A stretch of DNA of 5,164 bases from CAZUHK01 sp964620345 (GTDB lineage Bacteria; Planctomycetota; Phycisphaerae; Phycisphaerales; Zrk34): positions 1 to 5,164 of the forward strand of contig CAZUHK010000202.1 of assembly GCA_964620345.1 (NCBI GenBank). Direction: 5' to 3'. Under the pieces are notes generated by a model. It had not been told where the DNA came from and searched no databases. It saw only the letters and a program-made list of their open reading frames with translations. Of this stretch, positions 1 through 5,164 are shown piece by piece. Position 1 is the stretch's first letter, and every line of letters starts with the position of its first letter. Both the position numbers and the translations under genes were made by a program.

Positions 1-157
1 AGTAGGCGGTGACGCTCTTGCCACAGCCGCTTTCGCCGACGATCGCGAGGGTCCGTCCCCGGCCCACGGAAAAATTGACGCCGTTGACAGCGGGGATGAC
101 GCCTTCTTCAGTGTGGAACCAGGTTTGCAAATCTTCGATGTTGAGGATCGGAGCCAT
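1..157 (-). CDS. ABC transporter ATP-binding protein, DppD/OppD type (N-terminal part, cut by window edge)
   Basis: This is the 5' end of the ATPase that would power the importer encoded upstream, acting on the cytoplasmic face against the two permease domains. The 52 visible residues start MAPILNIEDLQTWF and contain a complete Walker A (P-loop) motif, GESGCGKS, at residues 41-48. The segment TEEGVIPAVNGVNFSVGRG is the usual beta-strand region before the P-loop in DppD/OppD proteins, where an 'AVdgVsf.v..Ge.laiVGESGsGKS' pattern is typical. The Q-loop, signature motif, Walker B and the C-terminal oligopeptide/Fe-S-like extension lie outside the window. The ATG at 157 begins 23 nt after the stop of the DppC-type gene and has no Shine-Dalgarno sequence in front of it, so coupled or leader-independent initiation is likely. 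The family assignment is firm. DppD rather than DppF is inferred from gene order (immediately after the DppC-type gene). Confidence 0.93.
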   Translation of the reverse strand, partial: MAPILNIEDLQTWFHTEEGVIPAVNGVNFSVGRGRTLAIVGESGCGKSVTAY

Positions 158-180
158 GGCATTGAATCGGGGGTTGCGTG

Positions 181-1365
181 TCATTTGCCGCTGTAGGGAT
201 CTGCGGCGTCGCGCAGGCCGTCGCCGAGGAAATTGAAGGCGAGCACGGTGACAATGATCGGAACAACGGGCAGCAGGATCCAGGGGTAGTTGGCGACGGC
301 CTGGAGGTGCATCGCGTCCTGAAGCATGACCCCCCAACTGACCACGGGGGGGCGGAGTCCGAGCCCGAGAAAACTGAGCGCGGTTTCGCCGAGGATCATG
401 GCCGGCACACTGAGGGTGAGCACGACGATGATGTGGCTGGTGAAGCCGGGGACGAGGTGGCGAAAGAGGACGCGCCCGTGCCCGGCACCGAGCAGGCGGG
501 CGGCGATGGCGTAGTCCTCTTCGCGCAGAGAGAGGATCTTGCCCCGGACGACGCGGGCCAGCCCGGTCCAGCCCAGGAGACTGAGGACCATGGTGATGCC
601 GAAATAGACGACCACCAGGGGCCAGTCGGCCGGCATGATGGCCGCCAGGGCAAGCCAGAGGGGCAGTTGAGGAAAGGAGTTGATGATTTCAATGGTACGC
701 TGGATGACTTCGTCCACGCGCCCGCCCAGATAACCCGAGACGCCGCCGATGAGGATTCCGAAAATGGCGGTGACAACGATCGCGAGCATGCCGATCGAGA
801 GACTGACGCGGGCACCGTAGACGATGCGGGAGAAGATGTCGTGCCCGTGCTTGTCGGCCCCCATGAAGTAAAATGAGGCGAGGTCGGGATCGATCTCACC
901 GCGTTCAATGGCGCGGTGGTCGACGCCCAGGAGGTGGCGGTCCCATTCGAACAGGCCCCAGAGGCGATAGGGCTCGCCCCGTGCGAAGAAGCAAAGGGGG
1001 ACGATGGTGTCGGGGACGGTCACGTAGTGGTGGCGGAACGTGGCCGGATCACGCTCCATGCGCAGCGCGTCCACATGCCATCCGTGCTCCATGCTGAATT
1101 TGGGCAGTTGCGGCGGGGTGTTCATGTAATCCAGGTTCCGCCAGCCGGGGGTGACCGGGGCGACAATTTCGCAAAAGATGACCACGAGGTAGAGCGACAC
1201 GAGCACGAAGAGCGAAAAGACGGCGAGCCAGTGCCGCTTGAAGCGCAGCCGGATAAGCTGCCATTGGGAAAGTTCTCCGACATTCCGTTTGTCCTTTTGC
1301 GCCGCATCGACGGTTTCGCCTCGTTTGCGGAGCGCTTCGGCGTGTTTTTGGAGAAAGGTGGCCAT
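181..1365 (-). CDS. ABC transporter permease, DppC/OppC/YejE type, with enlarged extracytoplasmic loop
   Basis: This inner-membrane permease subunit is predicted to pair with the DppB domain of the upstream fusion to form the translocation pore. It has 394 residues, whereas ordinary DppC/OppC proteins have about 300. A basic stretch (RFKRHW, residues 41-46) precedes TM1 (about 46-68). A long extracytoplasmic region (about 69-185) accounts for the extra length and carries FFARGEPYRLWGLFEWDRHLL, which I recall from a long DppC subfamily as 'FFvRGdPYk..Gl...d.HLfGv'. The family landmark FMGADKHGHDIFSRIVYGAR (167-186) corresponds to the usual 'lGTD..GRDvlSR..yGaR'. Further helices lie near 187-208, 232-266, 309-335 and 360-382. 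The ATPase-contacting EAA loop is at about 271-307, with EEDYAIAARLLGAG at its centre. I chose the ATG at 1365, which is 7 nt past the upstream stop. An in-frame ATG at 1425 would add 20 Cys-rich residues read out of frame from the preceding gene and is unlikely. No clear ribosome binding site is seen, which suggests translational coupling. Confidence 0.95.
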   Translation of the reverse strand: MATFLQKHAEALRKRGETVDAAQKDKRNVGELSQWQLIRLRFKRHWLAVFSLFVLVSLYLVVIFCEIVAPVTPGWRNLDYMNTPPQLPKFSMEHGWHVDALRMERDPATFRHHYVTVPDTIVPLCFFARGEPYRLWGLFEWDRHLLGVDHRAIERGEIDPDLASFYFMGADKHGHDIFSRIVYGARVSLSIGMLAIVVTAIFGILIGGVSGYLGGRVDEVIQRTIEIINSFPQLPLWLALAAIMPADWPLVVVYFGITMVLSLLGWTGLARVVRGKILSLREEDYAIAARLLGAGHGRVLFRHLVPGFTSHIIVVLTLSVPAMILGETALSFLGLGLRPPVVSWGVMLQDAMHLQAVANYPWILLPVVPIIVTVLAFNFLGDGLRDAADPYSGK

Positions 1366-1372
1366 GGAAGCT

Positions 1373-4300
1373 TTATCTGTTTTCCATGCGGATGCGGGGA
1401 TCGACCCACATGAGCAGCAGGTCACTGACGAGGGTTCCGAAAACAGCGAGCAGACTCAGCACCATAAGCATGGAGCCGGCAAGGTACATGTCCTGAGCCA
1501 TGAGGGCGTTGAGCAGCAGCGGGCCGACGGTCGGCAGACTCAGGACAATGGCGACGATGGCGCCTCCGGAAACCAATTGAGGAAAGATGGTGCCGATGCC
1601 CGAGATGAAGGGGTTGAGCGCGAGGCGCACGGGGTATTTCATCAGCAGTTTGAACGGACGCACGCCCTTGGCCCGGGCGGTCACGACGTAGGGCTTGCGC
1701 AGCTCGTCGAGCAGGTTGCCGCGCATGATCCGGATCATCCACGCGGTGCCGGCCGTGCCGATGACGACCACGGGCACCCAGATGTGGCGGAGCAGGTCGA
1801 TGAATTTTCCCCAGGTCCATTCGGGCTGCGCGGCGTACTGGGGGGAGAAAAGTCCGCTGATCTGGGTGTCGAAGAAGGCGGAGCTGAAGTACATGAGAAT
1901 CAGTGCGAGCAGGAAGTTCGGAATGCACATGCCGATGAAGCCGACCATCGTGAAAAAATAGTCGCCGATCGAATACTGCCTGACCGCGGAATAGATGCCG
2001 ATGGGAATGGCCATGGCCCAAGTGAAGATAATGGTGAGCAGGGAGATGAGAAAGGTGAGCAGAAGGCGGTCGCCGACGATGTCGTTGACGAGTCGGGCGT
2101 CCTCCATCGAGCGCCCGAGACTTCCCTGCAGCAGGCCACGGTCGGCGGCGTCCAAACTGACAAACCATGCAAGCCCCATCCAGCGCACGTAGCGTTCGGG
2201 CATGGCGGCGTCGAGGTGGAACGTGTTCCGCAGTTCCCGCGCTTGCTGCAAGGCAACCTCGTCACCCGCTATTTCCAGTTCGATAATGCGGAATTCGATG
2301 TAATCGCCCGGGGGAAGTTGAATGATGATGAAGGTGGCGACGGAAATGATAAAGAGAGTGGGAACGAGAATGAGGCAGCGGCGTCCGATGAACGGATGGC
2401 GGACGCAGACGAGCACCACGCCGACCAGCAGAACGCCTTTTATGAGAAAGCTCAACAGGCCGGTGACCCGATCGTTGGCGACGAGGGCGTCCCCGTCGGT
2501 TTGGATCCCGGCGGCGCGTAAGCTGAGCCGGGGGTCGGGCTCGGGTTCGGCCATCAGCCGCTTGAGCTGTTGGATCGCCCCGGGTGAGGCCTCGGGTTCG
2601 TCGAAGAAGTAGGTTTCAACCCCGGCGTTGGCGGGTGTGTTGTAAATGTGTCCGAAAACGGCGTTCCGGGGCACGTTGCGCAAGCCGTTTTTCACGATGA
2701 CGATCTGAGGCGGCGGCGTGCTGATATTGATGGACCAGAGGTTGGCCGCGGCAATATCGAGCGCTTCACGAAAAATGTCCCGCTGGCGTTCGCGGCTGGG
2801 CTCGGCGAGCGCGGCGTCGAGCACTTGCATGGCGCGTCGGATGGGGTGCTCCTCGGGCGGCGCGATGGCCAGGGGCAGCTCGTCCACCTTGGGGTCGCCG
2901 TGCAGCCCGCCAAAACGGTACCAGGCCGCGTACGCGGGGGCGAAAAAAGAGTGCATGGTGGTGGGCACGAAGTTCCGCGGCTCCACCAGGGGGTGAAACT
3001 CGCTTTCGCCCATCCAGACGGAAAGGTCGTGCTGAAGACCGGACTGCAGGCGTTGCCAGAGACTGCGGGCCTGTTCGCGGAGAATGACGCGCACCCCCAC
3101 ACGGGCCCAGTGGTCGATGAGAAACTCGGAGGGCCCGGTGCCGGTGAAATCGGTAACGTTCAGAAAAAACGTCATCCGGGTGCCGTCCGGGAAGGTGCGA
3201 TAGCCCTCGCCGTCGCGCTGGTCCAGACCGATGTCATCCAGCAGGGCGTTGGCGCGTTGCGGATCGTGCTCGGTGTAACTGTGGAACAGCGAGGGGTGAT
3301 GGAAAGGCGATTCGGGACCGGGGTCGAGCTGAGCGGGAACGGTTTGGCCGTGATGGTCGGCGGTGATGATCTCCTCGCGGTCAATCGCCACGGAAAGCGC
3401 GCGGCGGAATTCGACTTTATTCAGATATTCGTGCTTCCACCGGGTCTCCGGCTGGTCGGGATCGACGCGCCGGTTGAGATTGGGAAAAATCGCGAAAGTG
3501 GAGCGGGACCCTTGGAACCAGTGGTAGACCTGGAAGTTGTTGCGCTCGCTTTCCTCCATGTAGAGGGTATAGTCGTCAAAGCGGATGTGTCGGGCCTGCA
3601 TGCTGATGTCGCCGGAGGCGGCGGTGAGCGATATCATGCCCTCACTGCGAACCTCAAACAGCACACGGTCCACGTAGGGAAGCTGATTGCCCTGGGGATC
3701 CACGGCGAAATAATAGGGATTGCGCACAAACTCGAACGGCGGCGTGCTCTGGTGGCTGCGCGCCACCCAGGGCCAGAGGCGGGGATGTTCGGGATTGCGG
3801 AAGTTCTTGAGCCGGAAATAAGCGGCGCGTGTGGATTCCATGCCTTGGTGGACACGCATGGCCTCGAGGTCCTCGGGATCGCCGAGCTCGGGGTGGAAGG
3901 GACGCAGGTAATGCGCGGGCGCCCAGAATTCATGCTTGGCCATGCGTTCGGGAAATAGCGCATGGGGATGGGGGAAGGTGAAGCGGACGGTATAGTCATC
4001 GAGTTTTTCGATATCGCCAAGTTCACCTCGGATCAGCATCGGATCGTAGCTGACTCCGAAATGTTGGATGTCGTGTTCCCACCAGTAAAGAATGTCGTCG
4101 GCCGTGAAGGGGTGGCCGTCGGACCATTTCACGCCACGTCGGAGGTGGACGGTGAAGGTTCGACGGTCTTCGCTGACGTGCCAGGATTTGGCGAGGTGGG
4201 GCTTGAGGGGGTAGCCCAGCGGTGACCAGGCCAGCAGCCGCCCGCCGGCAAGGCGCCAGGAAATAACTCCGGCGTCTGCCTCGGAGGAGGCGATGCGGTG

Positions 4301-4711
4301 CCAGGTCCCCCCGTAGTTGCCGATCGACTCCACGGGCTCGAGCACCACGGGCTCCGGGCCGACCCGCTCGTGTACGGGGGGCAGGACGTCCTCCTCCACC
4401 AACTCGGCGAGAATGGGCGATTCGCCCTTGGCAAACCAAGGCGCCGCCTCACCCTCCGCGTAGTCCACGTCCAGATGGAGCACGGGTGGATTGTCGGGAT
4501 CAAAGGACACGTCGCGATCCGCCTCAATGGCGGCAAGGGCCTCCTCGTCGTGCTCGAACGGCACCTTGGAGGTGTCGGGCCGGAGCATCCAGCCGAACAC
4601 ATACAACAACGCCAGCAGACTGATCGACGCCAACGCGGTGAGCGAGACGGCGAGGCCGGCGGCTTTCAGCGGAGCGGTCGGGATGGTCGGAAATCGGCGT
4701 CGAGTGTTCAA
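1373..4711 (-). CDS. Fused solute-binding protein (SBP_bac_5 family) and DppB/OppB-type permease of an ABC importer
   Basis: One chain of 1112 residues combines the receptor and one pore subunit of a peptide-class importer. Residues 1-16 are basic (RRR at 4-6, K16) and a single helix spans about 18-42. No Cys lipobox follows, so it reads as an uncleaved anchor. Residues about 43-700 are the binding domain: an entry region with PILAELVEEDVLPPVHERV (99-117) and GNYGGTW (131-137), then the family-5 core with LAKSWHVSEDRRTFTVHLR (173-191), GVKWSDGHPFTADDILYWWE (193-212), and FRRALSVAIDREEI (435-448). An acidic/Pro linker (about 703-750) leads to an added helix (751-770), a short basic turn RHPFIGRR (771-778), and then the DppB domain. 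That domain shows LPPGDY (799-804), GSLGRSM (863-869), the EAA loop (about 997-1034, PYVVTARAKGVRPF), and the C-terminal DLLLMWVDPRIR (1097-1108). The start is a TTG at 4711. It is the only start codon in this frame between the upstream in-frame stop at 4774-4772 and the anchor helix. The substrate is unknown: this class imports peptides, oligosaccharides, metals or opines. It is the first gene of the operon, followed after 7 nt by the DppC-type permease. Confidence 0.93.
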   Translation of the reverse strand: MNTRRRFPTIPTAPLKAAGLAVSLTALASISLLALLYVFGWMLRPDTSKVPFEHDEEALAAIEADRDVSFDPDNPPVLHLDVDYAEGEAAPWFAKGESPILAELVEEDVLPPVHERVGPEPVVLEPVESIGNYGGTWHRIASSEADAGVISWRLAGGRLLAWSPLGYPLKPHLAKSWHVSEDRRTFTVHLRRGVKWSDGHPFTADDILYWWEHDIQHFGVSYDPMLIRGELGDIEKLDDYTVRFTFPHPHALFPERMAKHEFWAPAHYLRPFHPELGDPEDLEAMRVHQGMESTRAAYFRLKNFRNPEHPRLWPWVARSHQSTPPFEFVRNPYYFAVDPQGNQLPYVDRVLFEVRSEGMISLTAASGDISMQARHIRFDDYTLYMEESERNNFQVYHWFQGSRSTFAIFPNLNRRVDPDQPETRWKHEYLNKVEFRRALSVAIDREEIITADHHGQTVPAQLDPGPESPFHHPSLFHSYTEHDPQRANALLDDIGLDQRDGEGYRTFPDGTRMTFFLNVTDFTGTGPSEFLIDHWARVGVRVILREQARSLWQRLQSGLQHDLSVWMGESEFHPLVEPRNFVPTTMHSFFAPAYAAWYRFGGLHGDPKVDELPLAIAPPEEHPIRRAMQVLDAALAEPSRERQRDIFREALDIAAANLWSINISTPPPQIVIVKNGLRNVPRNAVFGHIYNTPANAGVETYFFDEPEASPGAIQQLKRLMAEPEPDPRLSLRAAGIQTDGDALVANDRVTGLLSFLIKGVLLVGVVLVCVRHPFIGRRCLILVPTLFIISVATFIIIQLPPGDYIEFRIIELEIAGDEVALQQARELRNTFHLDAAMPERYVRWMGLAWFVSLDAADRGLLQGSLGRSMEDARLVNDIVGDRLLLTFLISLLTIIFTWAMAIPIGIYSAVRQYSIGDYFFTMVGFIGMCIPNFLLALILMYFSSAFFDTQISGLFSPQYAAQPEWTWGKFIDLLRHIWVPVVVIGTAGTAWMIRIMRGNLLDELRKPYVVTARAKGVRPFKLLMKYPVRLALNPFISGIGTIFPQLVSGGAIVAIVLSLPTVGPLLLNALMAQDMYLAGSMLMVLSLLAVFGTLVSDLLLMWVDPRIRMENR

Positions 4712-4742
4712 AACATGTTCATTGGAGGTAAGAGTGGGAAAC

Positions 4743-4770
4743 CCGATAAGCGAGGCGCGTCTGTTGTCAA
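4743..4770 (-). promoter_or_regulatory. Weak sigma70-type promoter candidate for the transporter operon
   Basis: On the minus strand a perfect TTGACA (4770-4765) is followed after 16 nt by TATCGG (4748-4743), which matches only three of six -10 bases. Initiation here would give an untranslated leader of roughly 25-30 nt before the TTG start at 4711. The -35 match and position are good but the -10 box is poor. A competing -10-like CATAAT lies at 4958-4953 with no recognisable -35, and would give a leader of over 200 nt including the REP-like palindrome. Confidence 0.25.
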
Positions 4771-4792
4771 CTTATCACAGTTGTAACAATCA

Positions 4793-4819
4793 GGGGTCAG
4801 GCCTTCAGGCCTTACCCAC
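4793..4819 (-). repeat. REP-like imperfect palindrome preceded by GTGG
   Basis: Read on the minus strand, the tetranucleotide GTGG (4819-4816) is followed by GTAAGGCC, a TGAA loop (4807-4804), and GGCCTGAC. This is an 8-bp stem with one A-G mismatch, and the GG of the tetranucleotide can pair with the CCCC that follows. A GTAG/GTGG foot plus a short palindrome with an internal mismatch is the layout known for REP elements mobilised by REP-associated tyrosine transposases (RAYT, Y1 family). Only one copy lies in the window and no transposase is seen, so the assignment rests on shape alone. It could instead be an operator or a leader hairpin. Confidence 0.4.
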
Positions 4820-4986
4820 AAGCTGCATGTGTGGCCTGTCTTCCAGAAGAAAAAATTCATTTGCGATTGTTTGAGGTGCGCTGAAGAACCTCACCTCCGA
4901 TACGGGCCGTTGCAATTGTTCACCGGTTTAATCCCCCCCCGAGTTTGGTTTCATTATGACCAATGCGAAATAATCCGGCCTGCGGG

Positions 4987-4997
4987 GTAACGGTTAC
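4987..4997. repeat. Short palindrome GTAAC-G-GTTAC, with an inverted partner at 5111-5120
   Basis: GTAACGGTTAC is a perfect palindrome of two 5-bp arms around a central G. Nine of its bases (AACGGTTAC, 4989-4997) recur in inverted orientation within GGTAACCGTT at 5111-5120, about 115 bp away. Such spacing could suit a regulator bound at two sites, but words this short also recur by chance. The second site would lie inside the possible partial reading frame at the right edge. Confidence 0.2.
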
Positions 4998-5022
4998 GAG
5001 CGGGACCTTGCGGATTGTAACA

Positions 5023-5164
5023 TCACATCGATCGGTATTCATGCCGATACTCGCCTTCGCTCATACCCTTGGGCAAGGGCAAGGGCAACGGCGGCGCTTC
5101 TTCGCCCAGTGGTAACCGTTCACGCCAATCGGGGGACGGGTTGGCCGGCGGTGTGGTGGGTGAT
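5023..5164 (-). CDS. Possible C-terminal tail of an unidentified gene entering from the right edge
   Basis: On the minus strand one frame is open from the window edge to a TGA at 5025-5023, giving 46 residues. It is rich in Pro near the edge (PTTPPANPSPDWRERLPLG), has a PPLPLPLPK stretch, and ends with EGEYRHEYRSM. The charged, tyrosine-containing end looks protein-like, but a run of this length occurs by chance in GC-rich DNA, and the Leu-Pro stretch is simply the translation of a GGGCAA tandem repeat. I do not recognise a family. If real, the gene runs in the same direction as the transporter operon and ends about 310 nt upstream of it. Confidence 0.25.
   Translation of the reverse strand, partial: SPTTPPANPSPDWRERLPLGEEAPPLPLPLPKGMSEGEYRHEYRSM
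5071..5088. repeat. Three perfect tandem copies of GGGCAA
   Basis: The hexamer GGGCAA occurs three times in a row and is followed by a CGGCGG stretch. As the unit is a multiple of three, copy-number change would preserve reading frame. In the minus-strand frame that is open here it encodes alternating Leu and Pro. Confidence 0.7.

Larger units (their letters stand above)
4712..5022. other. Intergenic region upstream of the transporter operon
   Basis: No credible gene is seen here on either strand. Relative to the flanking genes the stretch 4820-4980 is visibly richer in A+T. It contains a run of eight C (4933-4940), a short A-rich tract (4849-4855), a REP-like palindrome (4793-4819), and a 6-bp stem with a 10-nt loop (4872-4893, TGAGGT/ACCTCA). 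The only T-run near that stem on the minus strand lies about 20 nt away, so I do not call it an intrinsic terminator. The operon's promoter and any terminator of the gene to the right should lie in this interval. Confidence 0.6.

Noticed and set aside
1366..1425. Upstream ATG at 1425 as the start of the DppC-type gene.
   Set aside because: It would add 20 residues (beginning MTCCSCGSIPAS) that are the out-of-frame reading of the conserved C-terminal DPRIR end of the fusion gene. The ATG at 1365 gives a normal cytoplasmic N-terminus.
178..3958. Long plus-strand open frames at 178-876, 1238-2521 and 2648-3958 opposite the transporter genes, up to 436 codons.
   Set aside because: Their translations are rich in His, Asp, Glu, Gly and Gln without hydrophobic cores or recognisable motifs, as expected for the complement of GC-rich coding sequence. 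The minus strand holds well-supported transporter domains throughout these positions.
4872..4893. TGAGGT/ACCTCA hairpin as an intrinsic terminator.
   Set aside because: The stem has only 6 bp and is A+T-containing with a 10-nt loop. The nearest T-run on the minus strand lies about 20 nt downstream rather than directly after the stem.
4933..4940. Run of eight C as a phase-variable tract.
   Set aside because: It does not lie in a supported reading frame or between convincing promoter boxes, so length change has no evident target.
5044..5118. Plus-strand mini-frame from the ATG at 5044 (MPILAFAHTLGQGQGQ...), 24 codons.
   Set aside because: It is very short, is dominated by the GGGCAA repeat, and has no ribosome binding site or family resemblance.
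1..5164. CRISPR array, tRNA, rRNA or insertion sequence.
   Set aside because: No regularly spaced repeats, cloverleaf-forming segments, rRNA motifs, or transposase frame with terminal inverted repeats were found.

Overview
The window is GC-rich bacterial DNA and is almost entirely the 5' part of one minus-strand operon for an ABC importer of the peptide/oligosaccharide (Dpp/Opp/Yej-like) class. In transcription order (right to left) it holds three genes. The first, at 4711..1373, fuses a solute-binding protein to a DppB-type permease in one chain of 1112 residues. The second, at 1365..181, is a DppC-type permease of 394 residues with an enlarged extracytoplasmic loop. The third is the first 52 codons of a DppD-type ATPase (157..1), cut by the left window edge just after its Walker A motif. 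The genes are separated by 7 and 23 nt, so they are almost certainly co-transcribed and translated in series. A second ATPase (DppF-like) may follow outside the window.

The notable feature is the fusion. Peptide-class importers normally use a separate lipoprotein or periplasmic binding protein. Here the binding domain is anchored by an N-terminal membrane helix with no lipobox. It is joined to the DppB domain through an added helix at residues 751-770, which returns the chain to the cytoplasm before the canonical first permease helix. The hydrophobic pattern and the positive residues RHPFIGRR between the two helices give a self-consistent topology, so the fusion looks like a working design rather than a lost stop codon.

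The right-hand 450 nt (4712-5164) have no complete gene. They contain the operon leader with a weak promoter candidate, a REP-like imperfect palindrome preceded by GTGG, short inverted and direct repeats, an 8-C run, and at the edge the possible C-terminal tail of another minus-strand gene (ending at 5023).

The organism cannot be fixed from this window. High GC, starts without Shine-Dalgarno sequences and the large membrane-tethered binding protein would fit a Verrucomicrobiota/PVC-type bacterium; this is an inference of low certainty. The long plus-strand reading frames opposite the transporter genes are read as shadows of the GC-rich coding strand.
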